Positions 48,663 to 57,460 are shown, counted from the stretch's first letter. The stretch: 64,000 nt of DNA from an uncultured Desulfobacterales bacterium (GCA_947259495.1 CAMYLV010000013.1:144078-208077); one strand, 5' to 3'. Notes: a model not told the origin generated them from the letters alone. Numbers and translations: made by a program.

Positions 48663-50156
48663 ATGACATTTGCCAATATGCTGAACATCACCAACAGCCC
48701 GGCACTATCCATTTTAATATGGATTGTATTGTTTCTGCTGGCGCTTTATTTTGCCCGCCGGCCGTTTCACCAAGCGGTCATGTCGTTTAGCAAAATTATT
48801 CGCAACGCCCTGCGCCTTGGTGCCGCCTCCGTGCTGTCGGCGGAGAAACGCCTGCTGGTGCGCAATCGGGAAGTTCTGATGGCAGCCGGCCTGGAAAATG
48901 CCGAAAGAATCGTTGAACGGGAATTTGACCGGATCGCAGCTGCGGTGACCCGGGATCTTGAAAGTTATCCCAATGTTCACCGTCAGTTATCGGAAGTCAT
49001 CGTCAAATTGGATGAAGACTACACCAACAGCGCCGATGTGCCGCCGTCCTTGCCCAACTGGATGCCGATTATCGAGTCCATTGCTAAGATCGAGCATGGC
49101 GGCGACTCGATGGTGGCCAATATGCTGGCCGAGATCAACCGCTCGCTAACCGAGCAAAACAAAAAAGCCATCGAAGACTATCGCAACTCCACAGCCGCGC
49201 GTCATGCAATTTTAAACAAGATGATGCCATTCTGGCGCAAAGTGGAAAGATCCTTAGACGGCATCGCCAGTTCCATGAGCAACATCAAAAAGCGCGCCAA
49301 AACGGTTGATCGTTGCATGGACCAATACGAGAAAATCCGTGCCGGCTCCGATTCAGCGGCGCGTGCCCTGTCCACCTCGGCGCTGACGCAGTTTGCCATC
49401 GCCGCACTGGTGCTGCTGATTGCCATCGGGGGGGCCATCATTAATTTTAACCTGATTGCCCTGCCGATGTCAGAAATGGTTGGTGGCGCCAGTTATATCG
49501 GCCCCTTCAAAACCTCAGATGTCGCCGGCCTAGTGATTATTCTTGTTGAATTGACCATGGGACTGTTTCTGATGGAATCGCTGCGAATCACGCGGCTGTT
49601 TCCGATCATCGGCGCCATGGACGACAAAATGCGCCACCGCATGATTATCATCACCTTCACCCTGCTGGCCATTCTGGCAGGCGTGGAATCGGCGCTGGCC
49701 TTCATGCGGGATCGCATCGCGCACGACATGGAAGTGTTGCGGCAAACCCTGGCCGGAGCGGAACAAATGGGATTGTCCCCCAGCATCATCCCCACCGTGG
49801 GGCAGATGGTTTTAGGCTTTATCTTGCCCTTTGCGCTGGCCTTTGTCGCCATTCCGCTCGAAATGTTTGTGGCCTCTTCCCGCACCGTGCTGGGCGCAGG
49901 AATGGCATGGCTGCTAAGGCTGCTCGCCTTTTTTCTGCGGCTGTTGGGCAACATCGGTTTCTACACCGGAAGGTTCATTGTCAATATATATGACCTGGCC
50001 ATTTTCCCGGCAATCTGGCTGGAGGGCATCATCCTGACATCCAAAGGCAAAAAAATGGCTCTGCCGGAAGCGGAGATCCCAGAAGATTCGAAGCTGGTCG
50101 AAGAAGCCGTCGACAGTTATGAAGAAACTATTAAAATAAAGGAACCGCAGGAATGA
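48663..50156 (+). CDS. Polytopic membrane protein of unknown family, paired with vWA lipoprotein
   Basis: 497 residues from the ATG at 48663 (GGAGGG before it). An N-terminal helix (SILIWIVLFLLALYFA) is followed by a long cytoplasmic or periplasmic helical region to about residue 235, including a FARRPFHQAVMSF and a coiled part. Then come about five membrane helices (FAIAALVLLIAIGGAIINF, VAGLVIILVELTMGLFL, IITFTLLAILAGVESALA, QMVLGFILPFALAFVAIPL, LLRLLAFFLRLLGNIGFY) and an acidic tail. I do not recognise a family. Its stop overlaps the start of the vWA lipoprotein (ATGA), so the two work together. A structural or gating role with a tethered vWA sensor is a guess. Confidence 0.8.
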   Translation: MTFANMLNITNSPALSILIWIVLFLLALYFARRPFHQAVMSFSKIIRNALRLGAASVLSAEKRLLVRNREVLMAAGLENAERIVEREFDRIAAAVTRDLESYPNVHRQLSEVIVKLDEDYTNSADVPPSLPNWMPIIESIAKIEHGGDSMVANMLAEINRSLTEQNKKAIEDYRNSTAARHAILNKMMPFWRKVERSLDGIASSMSNIKKRAKTVDRCMDQYEKIRAGSDSAARALSTSALTQFAIAALVLLIAIGGAIINFNLIALPMSEMVGGASYIGPFKTSDVAGLVIILVELTMGLFLMESLRITRLFPIIGAMDDKMRHRMIIITFTLLAILAGVESALAFMRDRIAHDMEVLRQTLAGAEQMGLSPSIIPTVGQMVLGFILPFALAFVAIPLEMFVASSRTVLGAGMAWLLRLLAFFLRLLGNIGFYTGRFIVNIYDLAIFPAIWLEGIILTSKGKKMALPEAEIPEDSKLVEEAVDSYEETIKIKEPQE

Positions 50157-50800
50157 AAAAACTATTCGCAATAGCCGTTGTCCTTTGCCTTCTGATTGCG
50201 GGTTGCACCGATACCAAAAGTCGCTCCACAGGGGTTTATATGTTATTGGACACTTCCGGCACCTATGCCGTGGAGCTGAAAAAAGCCCAGAAAATTCTCA
50301 ATTACCTGTTGGGTATTCTGGCGCCCGGCGATACATTGGCAGTGGCCCGCATCGATACCGGAAGCTTTAGTGAAAAAGATATTGTATCAAAAGTTACATT
50401 TGACGAACGGCCGTCGGTGGCCAACAACCAGAAAAGGGCCTTTATGCAGCAGGTTGAAGCCTTTGTGACGAAGGTCAAAGGCAGTCCTTACACCGACATT
50501 TCGGGTGGTATCTTACAGGCCATTGAATACCTGAACGAGGCCGAATCCGGCAAAAAATACATCCTCATTTTTTCAGACCTGAAAGAAGAGCTGGCCAAGG
50601 GGTATAAGCGCGACATTCCCTTCCAGCTGCCTGATTATAACGTCATCGCCTTAAATGTCACTAAGCTGCGCGGTGATAATATCGACCCGAAAGAATATAT
50701 GGCGCGCGTAGAGGATTGGCGTGCCAAGGTGGAAAAAGGCGGCGGCGATTGGGGCATGGTAAATGACCTTGAGCGCCTGGATAACATTTTCGCCAATTAA
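50153..50800 (+). CDS. vWA-domain lipoprotein
   Basis: 215 residues. A lipobox LIAGC places a lipid on Cys18. The von Willebrand factor A domain has a metal-ion (MIDAS) site: Asp33-x-Ser35-x-Thr37 in LLDTSGT, Thr114/Asp115 in SPYTDISGG, and Asp142 in IFSDLKEE. vWA domains bind protein partners through Mg. It starts four bases before the end of the membrane protein gene, with GGA in AAAGGAACCGCAGGA as ribosome site, so translation is coupled. Found in the envelope, it likely binds the membrane protein. A strong terminator follows. Confidence 0.88.
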   Translation: MKKLFAIAVVLCLLIAGCTDTKSRSTGVYMLLDTSGTYAVELKKAQKILNYLLGILAPGDTLAVARIDTGSFSEKDIVSKVTFDERPSVANNQKRAFMQQVEAFVTKVKGSPYTDISGGILQAIEYLNEAESGKKYILIFSDLKEELAKGYKRDIPFQLPDYNVIALNVTKLRGDNIDPKEYMARVEDWRAKVEKGGGDWGMVNDLERLDNIFAN

Positions 50801-50841
50801 AATTAAGACAGATACGGAAAACCTATCTGCTAATGGTAAAA

Positions 50842-50872
50842 GGGGGTCACTTTCAGTGACCCCCTTTTTTTC
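50842..50872 (+). terminator. Intrinsic terminator after the vWA gene
   Basis: GGGGGTCACT (50842-50851) and AGTGACCCCC (50855-50864) form a perfect 10-bp stem with loop TTC, followed by eight T. Confidence 0.95.
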
Positions 50873-51105
50873 CCTAAGTTGAGCGTTTTAAATTCTAAAA
50901 ATGGAAAACTAATTTTATTTTAGAGGAATTCTACCTTTTTTTAATTATTAGAATTTAAAACCCCACGGGGGATTGCCGATCTTACCACATCTACGGTGTC
51001 AGATGTCGTTCCGCATAGTCAACTATAGCGGAACGCCATCTTCCGTGTAGCTGCGGCAAGCTCGACAATCGCTCAACATAGGTTTTCCTAAGTTGAGCGT
51101 TTTAA
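50873..51105 (-). repeat. 235-255-bp palindromic repeat (family 2), copy b
   Basis: Reverse-complement relative of 39910-40163. On the minus strand it contains CCTATGTTGAGCGATTGTCG, the core GGCGTTCCGCTATAGTTGAC and TATGCGGAACGACATCTGAC, and ends AAAACGCTCAACTTAGG. It begins directly at the terminator T run of the vWA gene. The stretch 50801-51673 has no gene: it is filled by this repeat, by copy B of the 105-bp repeat, and by a 310-bp element. Confidence 0.85.
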
Positions 51106-51137
51106 ATTAGGCTATTATTTCGCCCCACCTGCAGAAT

Positions 51138-51242
51138 TATAGTGGTTGTCAAAAAAACGTTCCGATATCAAAACGTTTTTTTCTACAACCACTTATGCCC
51201 CAATTCCATATATCGGAACATTAATATGAAAATCGGTATAAA
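51138..51242 (+). repeat. 105-bp hairpin repeat, copy B
   Basis: The clearest copy. AGTGGTTGTCAAAAAAACGT pairs with ACGTTTTTTTCTACAACCAC across CCGATATCAA; the right half has AATTCCATATATCGGAACAT and ends CGGTATAAA. Both hairpin arms carry long A and T runs, like a bidirectional terminator. Confidence 0.88.
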
Positions 51243-51276
51243 TCTTGTTTTTTGCCCCGCAGCACGGTGCGTGTTA

Positions 51277-51586
51277 TTACCTGAATATAGCACGAGTCGG
51301 AGGTTTTCATATGCAAGGAGGCGCACCTTAGTATTGAAAAATCAGATGCGTCATCCAACGGAACGGGACAATTAAGGGCGAGGCGATAGTGTACTATGCC
51401 TCGGCCTTAACCCGCCCGCCTCGCCTGAGTCCGCCTCAGGCGGACGATGGCGGGCAGGTAACGCAGCAGATGGAAGCCTCCGGCTCGCCCGTAGGGTGAA
51501 AATAGATGAGAAATAAAAAAAGATTATTATCCAATTTACACATTAAATAAAATATTCTTATCTATTTTCATGCCATATTCAGGTAA
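51277..51586. repeat. 310-bp element with 15-bp terminal inverted repeats
   Basis: TTACCTGAATATAGC (51277-51291) and GCCATATTCAGGTAA (51572-51586) are inverted with one mismatch. Inside, TGAAAATAGAT (51497-51507) and ATCTATTTTCA (51560-51570) pair perfectly, and CCTGAG/CTCAGG with outer CCCGCC/GGCGGG forms a nested GC-rich hairpin near 51405-51455. No credible gene; a short ATG frame MQGGAP after GGAGG is present. Confidence 0.65.
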
Positions 51587-51590
51587 CAGC

Positions 51591-51620
51591 TTGACATTCC
51601 AAACAGCCGGGAATTAAAAT
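51591..51620 (+). promoter_or_regulatory. Candidate promoter of the beta-propeller lipoprotein gene
   Basis: TTGACA at 51591-51596 and TAAAAT at 51615-51620 are separated by 18 bases, 54 bases before the ATG at 51674. It lies just outside the right end of the 310-bp element. Confidence 0.55.
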
Positions 51621-51673
51621 CAGCGCTGTACATCAACCTTAACATCACCCAAACCAGAGCATTGCGGCCATCA

Positions 51674-52618
51674 ATGGTGAAACCGACAGTCTTAAAAAAG
51701 CAGCCCCAGAATAAGCGTAGCGTAGCGCATAAATTTGCGCCGCTGGTGTTGCTCGCAGGGATCATGACCATCGCTGGCTGTGCCGCTGATCAGCTGAAAT
51801 TCGGTGCGGCTTCCGAGATTGTGGGTGAACCGAAACGGTTGGGCAATCTGGCAAATCCGCAACTGAAGGAGGTCAGCGGGCTGGCTGCATCCAGCCTTTA
51901 CCCGGGTCTGCTGTGGGCGATCAATGACGGCGGCGACGACCCGCTGCTGTATGCCATTGGCAGCGATGGGGCTGATCTGGGCACCTTCCGAGTCGAAGGG
52001 GCTAAAAACGTCGATTGGGAGGCGCTGGCCTCATTTCGGCTGCAGGATGGCGCCTACCTTTTGATCGGGGATGTCGGCGATAACTGGGAACAGCGCCAGG
52101 CCGCCACACTCTATGTGGTCAAAGAGCCGGCCATCACCGCAACCGGGCTAAACAGTGACAGAGCGGTAACCATCGCCTGGCAAATCCATTTTACCTATGA
52201 AGATGGCCCGCAGGATTGTGAAGCGGCCACCGTGGACCCGGTCAATCAAAGCGTGCTGTTGCTCACCAAACGTGGCCTGTCGCCGCTGCTTTATGAATTG
52301 CCGCTGCAGCCCGCTGATCTGGACACGCCGGCGGTGGCCCGCCGCTTAGCCGCTGTGCCGCATTTTAATTGGCCGACGGACATGGACCTTTCACCCGATG
52401 GTCTGGCTGCGGTCGTGCTGACATACAACCACGCTTATCTTTTTAAACGCAGGCCAAAAGAAGACTGGCCAACGGCCTTCCAGAAAAAGCCCCGGCGCCT
52501 GCGTTTTGATACCTTGTTGCAGCAAGAAGCCATCTGTTTTGGATATTATGGAAAATCGGTCTGGGTAACTTCCGAACGGCGACCGGCACCGTTGGTGCGG
52601 ATCGATCTGGAAGAATAA
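51674..52618 (+). CDS. Beta-propeller-like lipoprotein
   Basis: 314 residues from the ATG at 51674. A lipoprotein signal ends TIAGC. The mature part has EVSGLAASSLYPGLLWAIND, then GADLGTFRV, NVDWEALASF, LLIGDVGDN, DCEAATVDP and WPTDMDLSPDGLAAVVLTYN, repeats of the kind found in beta-propeller proteins whose blades carry ND-G-D and DWE motifs. The fold is predicted, the ligand unknown; a calcium- or sugar-binding surface protein is possible. The gene is isolated after the repeat cluster. Confidence 0.75.
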   Translation: MVKPTVLKKQPQNKRSVAHKFAPLVLLAGIMTIAGCAADQLKFGAASEIVGEPKRLGNLANPQLKEVSGLAASSLYPGLLWAINDGGDDPLLYAIGSDGADLGTFRVEGAKNVDWEALASFRLQDGAYLLIGDVGDNWEQRQAATLYVVKEPAITATGLNSDRAVTIAWQIHFTYEDGPQDCEAATVDPVNQSVLLLTKRGLSPLLYELPLQPADLDTPAVARRLAAVPHFNWPTDMDLSPDGLAAVVLTYNHAYLFKRRPKEDWPTAFQKKPRRLRFDTLLQQEAICFGYYGKSVWVTSERRPAPLVRIDLEE

Positions 52619-52659
52619 GAGAAAAACCCTGAGCCAGTTGAAATGAAGCGCTGAATGGC

Positions 52660-52796
52660 CTCACGCAAAGTCGCCAAGACGCAAAGGTTATATATAGTGA
52701 TTGTCAAAAAAACGTTCCGTTATGCCAACGTTTTTTCTACAACCACTTATACCCCAATTCCATAATCCGGAACATTATAATGAAATGCGGTAGAAT
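52660..52796 (+). repeat. CTCACGCAAAG block plus 105-bp hairpin repeat, copy C
   Basis: 52660-52687 is a CTCACGCAAAGTCGCCAAGA block related to 38788-38813. 52692-52796 is a full copy of the hairpin repeat (ATAGTGATTGTCAAAAAAAC, CTACAACCACTTATACCCCA, ATGCGGTAGAAT). It ends 31 bases before the MFS start codon. Confidence 0.8.
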
Positions 52797-52827
52797 ATAT
52801 TAATCAGCGATCTTAATAATTAACATA

Positions 52828-54201
52828 TTGGAAAATCCACGAACTACATCACCGTTTAAAATTCGCAATGTTCGCCTGTTTATTGCCTTCCGGGTTTTCT
52901 TTAACTGCCGCTTTTATTATCCGGTATTTACCATTTTATTTTTGGACTACGGCCTGACCCTGGAGCAGTTTGCCCTGCTGAATGCCGCCTGGGCGGCGAC
53001 CATTGTGTTGCTGGAGGTGCCTTCCGGTGCCCTGGCCGATACGGTGGGCCGCCGGAATTTGCTGGTTTTTACCGGTACCCTGATGGTCATTGAAATGGTC
53101 CTGCTGTGTTTTGCACCCCGGGGTAACGCGCAGCTTTTGTTTCCCATATTTCTGCTCAATCGGATACTCAGCGGGGCGGCCGAGGCATCGGCTTCCGGTG
53201 CGGATGAAGCCATTGCCTATGACAGCCTCCAGGCGGAAGGCGATATCCGGGATTGGCCACGGGTTCTCGAAAAACAAATGTGGGCGCGATCCAGTGCCTT
53301 TATCATCGCCATGAGCCTGGGGGCAGCCGTTTACGATCCCGATCTGATGCAACGCGTTGCCGATGCGGTGGGAATCAACGTGCAGTTAAATCAGAGCATT
53401 ACCTTGCGTATCCCTCCCCTGCTGACGCTGCTGATGGCGATCTTAACCCTCATCACCGCATTGCGGATGCGCGAAAGCGGAAATCGCAACCATCAGACAA
53501 AGGCCGGCCGGGGCCCTTCCATCGCAGAAGCCTTTAAACTGACCCTTGCCGCCGGCGGCTGGATCCTGCGAACGCCCTTTGCGCTAGTCATTATTCTGGC
53601 CGGGGTGGTCTTTGACAACTGCATTCGCATGATCATCACGCTCAACAGCCAGTATTACCGCATGATTGACCTGCCGGAGGCAACCTTCGGCTTGATCGGA
53701 TCCGGCCTGGCGATTCTGGGATTGGTGATGCCGCGGGTGGCCCGGGGCATGGTGCAGAAGCATTCTCCAGTATTTAATCTGGGCGTCATGGGCGGACTGA
53801 CCCTGATCGGGCTGTTCGGCATGACCCTTTTCTGGCCGATTATCGGATTGCTGCCGCTCATCATCCTGGTTGCTGTAATGTACCTGGAAAATTTTTTTCA
53901 AAGCCATTACTTGAATCGCATCACCGACTCCCACCAGCGGGCCACGGTCTTGAGCTTTAAAGGACTGTCATTTAATCTGGCTTACGGCCTGATCGGGGTG
54001 TTGTATTCCCTGCTGCTGGCATACCTGAGTTTGGAGGTCACCGGCGGCAGGCCTGACATCAGCGGTGTTCAACTGGAAAACCTGGTGTTTGTCAAATCCA
54101 TCGCCTGGTTTCCGGGATATTTTCTACTGACGCTGCTGGCTGTGCTGGTATTTGCCCGTTGGCTGCTGAAAAATACCGATGAGCACAAAAAACCTGGATA
54201 A
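52828..54201 (+). CDS. Major facilitator superfamily transporter
   Basis: 457 residues with about 12 membrane helices. GALADTVGRRNLLVFTG is the loop 2-3 signature (G-x3-D-x2-G-R-R), and RILSGAAEASASGADEAIAYD is typical of the MFS subgroup near bacterial multidrug/unknown exporters. It exports or imports a small molecule with proton coupling; the substrate is unknown. The start is a TTG with no clear ribosome site; no better in-frame start is nearby. It is preceded by a copy of the 105-bp repeat. Confidence 0.85.
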   Translation: MENPRTTSPFKIRNVRLFIAFRVFFNCRFYYPVFTILFLDYGLTLEQFALLNAAWAATIVLLEVPSGALADTVGRRNLLVFTGTLMVIEMVLLCFAPRGNAQLLFPIFLLNRILSGAAEASASGADEAIAYDSLQAEGDIRDWPRVLEKQMWARSSAFIIAMSLGAAVYDPDLMQRVADAVGINVQLNQSITLRIPPLLTLLMAILTLITALRMRESGNRNHQTKAGRGPSIAEAFKLTLAAGGWILRTPFALVIILAGVVFDNCIRMIITLNSQYYRMIDLPEATFGLIGSGLAILGLVMPRVARGMVQKHSPVFNLGVMGGLTLIGLFGMTLFWPIIGLLPLIILVAVMYLENFFQSHYLNRITDSHQRATVLSFKGLSFNLAYGLIGVLYSLLLAYLSLEVTGGRPDISGVQLENLVFVKSIAWFPGYFLLTLLAVLVFARWLLKNTDEHKKPG

Positions 54202-54317
54202 CATCCAAGTATTCATAATTTTTTTGTTGCCTTTTAATTTAAATAAAATTAATTATGCAAGGAGGGCTAAAGCCGCCCAAATTCCTATTAACTCTTTCTA
54301 AAAAAATTGGACAAAAA

Positions 54318-54977
54318 ATGGCACAATCCGAAAATGGTCGAGACAAGGATTTTGTATTGAACAGCAGTTACCGGGAAAGCGACGCCATGGAACCCCGCGA
54401 AGAAGGTTATTATGGATCCGGCGGCACTTCCGGCGGACAGCCCTTTAAGCACATTTACATTGCTATCGCCGGCTTCCTGGTATTAATCATTTTGACCGTG
54501 GTGGTTATCGCCAGAACCTATAGTCTGGCCGAAAAATCGCAGCTGCTGGCGCTGCAATCCAGGCTCGAGCAATTGGAAAGTCGCCTGGGATCGATGGCAG
54601 GCGAAGGCGGGTTAGCCCAGACCGGCGGCTCGGGAAACCAACTGATTCTGTTGACCGAACGCCTCGACCAGTTGGAAGCCAATATGACCTCCCGGATCAA
54701 CAACCTGGCCACCCAGCTCAATACAGCCGCGCTTAAACCGTCCCGGGAAGCCGTAAAAAAGGCTCAAACCGCTTCAAAAGCCGAACCCGCCACAGCCGCC
54801 CCGGCGGCTAAAAAAGAGGCCTCGGCTAAAATTCACACCGTCAAACAGGGCGAAACCCTTTATCGTATAAGTCGCCGCTATAATCTTTCCGTTGACCAAT
54901 TGAAACAGTATAACCAGCTGGATTCAAAAACAGCCATTTATCCCGGACAAAAATTAAAGGTCTCCTCACCCAAATAG
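54318..54977 (+). CDS. Membrane-anchored LysM-domain protein
   Basis: 219 residues from the ATG at 54318; an upstream ATG at 54255 has no homologous extension and overlaps AAGGAGGG. One membrane helix (YIAIAGFLVLIILTVVVIA, near residues 51-69), a coiled coil (ALQSRLEQLESRLGSMAG), an Ala/Lys linker and a C-terminal LysM domain (HTVKQGETLYRISRRYNLSV, LDSKTAIYPGQKL) are visible. LysM binds peptidoglycan, so the protein tethers the inner membrane to the wall. It follows the MFS gene by 117 bp. Confidence 0.88.
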   Translation: MAQSENGRDKDFVLNSSYRESDAMEPREEGYYGSGGTSGGQPFKHIYIAIAGFLVLIILTVVVIARTYSLAEKSQLLALQSRLEQLESRLGSMAGEGGLAQTGGSGNQLILLTERLDQLEANMTSRINNLATQLNTAALKPSREAVKKAQTASKAEPATAAPAAKKEASAKIHTVKQGETLYRISRRYNLSVDQLKQYNQLDSKTAIYPGQKLKVSSPK

Positions 54978-55191
54978 GGCTCCGTCGCCCTGCCGCCAGC
55001 CGCTGATGGCAAGCAGCCACCGGGGAGCGGGCGGACTTGCCCTGCGCTTATCCGATGCCTGGCTCATCTATTTTAAAGACACCCTCTTTTTTTCTTAAGT
55101 CCACCCGTCACTAAGCCGATAACAACCCCAGGTAAGTGTATGCAAAAACAGAAATTTTGCAGCCTACCGAAATAAATAACCGGGAGTGCCC

Positions 55192-56658
55192 GTGGCTAAC
55201 CGAAAAAAAACGGAACATCGGAAGCGCAAAATCATCGACTTGCTGATTGAGTTTGTTGTTACCCCCTTTTACCGCCTGAATATCGCCAAAAAGCTCATGC
55301 TGGGCTACAGTGTCTTGCTGCTTCTGCTGGTGGGAATCTCCGTCATTGCGCTGTATAATCTGAACCGGCTCAATGAAATTAACAGCAGTATCCAGGAGAC
55401 CGATCTGCCGATCGTCAACATATCGGGAAAAATGATCGATGTCATCCTGACCCAGGAATTTTATGTCCAGCGCTACCTTATTTTAAAAAGCCCGGATGTT
55501 TTTAAGGATTTCTGGCATAAGGAAAAAGAATTTAATCAGCTAATCGAGCAATTGAAGGCCTTACCCGGTCAAAAGGCCTATCCCATCTATAAAATCGTCA
55601 ACCTGCAAACGGAATATAAATACATCCTTTCAGAAGCCATCGGTTGGATCGAGGACCCTGAATCCCCAATATCAAAAGCTTTTGAGAAAAATATCAAAAC
55701 TCAGCAGGAAAAAATCATTGCTGTTATCAAAAAAATGCAGGCCCGCGCGCTGCAGGAGCAAAATAAAAAAACCGCGAAGACGGCAACCATCGGCCGCAGC
55801 GCATTTGAAGCCGCAGCTATCTTATGCGGCCTGGGACTACTGTTCTCGCTCATAGCGGCTTTTGTGATCACCCATAATATTGCCGGGGCCATTAAAAAAT
55901 TAAAGTACGCCACCGGCAAGATCGCAGAGGGCAAATTTGATTATCGGCCCAACATCCGCAACAGAGATGAACTGGGCGATTTGTCCCGGTCCTTTGTCTC
56001 CATGGCGCAACGCTTGAAGCGGCTCGAGGAAATGTATCTGGATACCAGTCCCCTGACGCGGCTGCCAGGCGGAATCGCAATTGAAAATGTATTGAACAAG
56101 CGCATTGCGGCTGGAACCCCTATTGCTTTTTGCCTGATGGATATCGACAATTTTAAAGCTTACAACGATAATTACGGATACGCCAAGGGCAACGATGTCA
56201 TCCAGGCTACGGCCGCCATGATCAGTGAGGCGGTTGCCAAATATGGAACCGAAGATGATTTTATCGGCCACATCGGTGGAGATGATTATGTGCTGATCAC
56301 AACTCCGGATCTTTATCCGCGCATTTGCCAGGCGGTGATAGATAATTTTGATAAGACGATTTCCGGCTTTTACGATAAGCAGGACCGCAACCGCGGCCAT
56401 ATTGTCGGTGAAAACCGCCAAGGTCAGGAAGTCAAATTCCCGCTGGCATCACTGTCCATTGCAGTGGTAACCAACGTGAAACGCAAATTCAAAAACCACA
56501 TCCAGTACGGAGAGGTGGCCGCTGAGATGAAGGAGCATGCCAAGACGGTTGCCGGCAGCACGTTCATGGTGGATCAGCGCGGCGATGATTCGCACAAAGG
56601 CAAAAAAAACCGCAAACTCATCAGCCTGCAGGATGTCAAGCGAGGCTCAAAAGGATAG
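55192..56658 (+). CDS. HAMP-GGDEF-like protein with degenerate active site
   Basis: 488 residues from the GTG at 55192, five bases after GGGAG. Two membrane helices (near residues 34-54 and 205-227) flank a four-helix sensor domain; HAMP follows (IAEGKFDYRPNIRNRDELGD), then a GGDEF domain (TRLPGGIAIE, FCLMDIDNFKAYNDNYGYAK, and GGDDY at about 362-366). The signature is GGDDY rather than GG(D/E)EF, so cyclase activity is doubtful; it may bind GTP or act as a sensor only. Its stop is three bases before the next lipoprotein start, so the two form an operon. Confidence 0.88.
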   Translation: MANRKKTEHRKRKIIDLLIEFVVTPFYRLNIAKKLMLGYSVLLLLLVGISVIALYNLNRLNEINSSIQETDLPIVNISGKMIDVILTQEFYVQRYLILKSPDVFKDFWHKEKEFNQLIEQLKALPGQKAYPIYKIVNLQTEYKYILSEAIGWIEDPESPISKAFEKNIKTQQEKIIAVIKKMQARALQEQNKKTAKTATIGRSAFEAAAILCGLGLLFSLIAAFVITHNIAGAIKKLKYATGKIAEGKFDYRPNIRNRDELGDLSRSFVSMAQRLKRLEEMYLDTSPLTRLPGGIAIENVLNKRIAAGTPIAFCLMDIDNFKAYNDNYGYAKGNDVIQATAAMISEAVAKYGTEDDFIGHIGGDDYVLITTPDLYPRICQAVIDNFDKTISGFYDKQDRNRGHIVGENRQGQEVKFPLASLSIAVVTNVKRKFKNHIQYGEVAAEMKEHAKTVAGSTFMVDQRGDDSHKGKKNRKLISLQDVKRGSKG

Positions 56659-56661
56659 TAA

Positions 56662-57267
56662 ATGCAAACGTTGACGACCAAAACATATGTCACGCTATTG
56701 TCGGTGCTGGCATTTTGGGTGGGCGGTTGTTTCCATACGACGAATTCCGTTACAAATACTTCAGGATCACCAAACCGGCCGTCTGCAGACAAAAAATACA
56801 GTCGGGAAATTGTGCAACTCAATCAGCTTATTCAACAAAAATCAAAATCCTCGACGACAAAAGAGGCCCACCTGAAGCTGGCACGACTTTACGCGGATCA
56901 CAACAACCACAACCGCAATTATCAAAAAGCCCTAAAGCACCTGCAAGCCTATATCCGGCTGGACAAATCAAAAGTCGACGGCGATACCCTCAACTGGCTG
57001 GCGTCACTAAAAGAAATCGACCGCCTTTCAAAAGAGATTAACACGCAGAATCGTCAGCTCGGCAAGATGCATAAGAAACTTAATCAATCAAAAAATGAAA
57101 CATCAGCCCTTACCCGAACCAACCGCAAATTAAGGCGCGAAGAAATCAATCTGCGTGACAAAACCCGCAAACTTGAAGAATCCAACCTGAAACTGCAAAA
57201 AACCATTGAAATGCTCAAAAAACTCGACCAGCGCCTGGAGGAAAAAAGACGTAATTTTAACAATTAA
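56662..57267 (+). CDS. Coiled-coil lipoprotein with TPR-like helices
   Basis: 201 residues. The N-terminal signal ends FWVGGC, a lipobox with Cys23. A helical repeat region (KEAHLKLARLYADHNNHNRN, YQKALKHLQAYIRL) of TPR type follows, then a long basic coiled coil to the C terminus. No catalytic motif. It is co-transcribed with the HAMP-GGDEF-like gene, so it may bind that sensor's periplasmic part. Related lipoproteins accompany sensor kinases in Gram-negative bacteria (inference). Confidence 0.8.
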   Translation: MQTLTTKTYVTLLSVLAFWVGGCFHTTNSVTNTSGSPNRPSADKKYSREIVQLNQLIQQKSKSSTTKEAHLKLARLYADHNNHNRNYQKALKHLQAYIRLDKSKVDGDTLNWLASLKEIDRLSKEINTQNRQLGKMHKKLNQSKNETSALTRTNRKLRREEINLRDKTRKLEESNLKLQKTIEMLKKLDQRLEEKRRNFNN

Positions 57268-57282
57268 AATAGAAATAAAGTA

Positions 57283-57314
57283 AAGTAGTTAAATTGTTAA
57301 GTAGTTAAATTGTT
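57283..57314 (+). repeat. 16-bp tandem duplication
   Basis: AAGTAGTTAAATTGTT occurs twice in direct, gapless repeat. It lies in the 243-bp spacer before the DUF1295 gene and resembles the AGTGNCTAAAGT units before thrS. Confidence 0.8.
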
Positions 57315-57460
57315 TATCGGCTTTCTGTGTAAAATTTCTATAATCCCCCCAATCTAAAAGCAACAGTCAATCCACCGAACGGTTCCGCCTCCGGTGATTT
57401 CAAGCGTGATATTGCACCCAAGCTTAGTATGGGATAACATGAAATTTGGACTTCACAAAT

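Noticed and set aside
51142-51375. 77-residue frame across copy B and the 310-bp element
   Set aside because: Its first half is the translated hairpin repeat and its second half is the mobile element; it is a shadow.
50801-51673. Possible CRISPR array or integron cassettes in the repeat cluster
   Set aside because: The three elements are different in sequence and length, with no regular spacers and no integrase or cas genes nearby.
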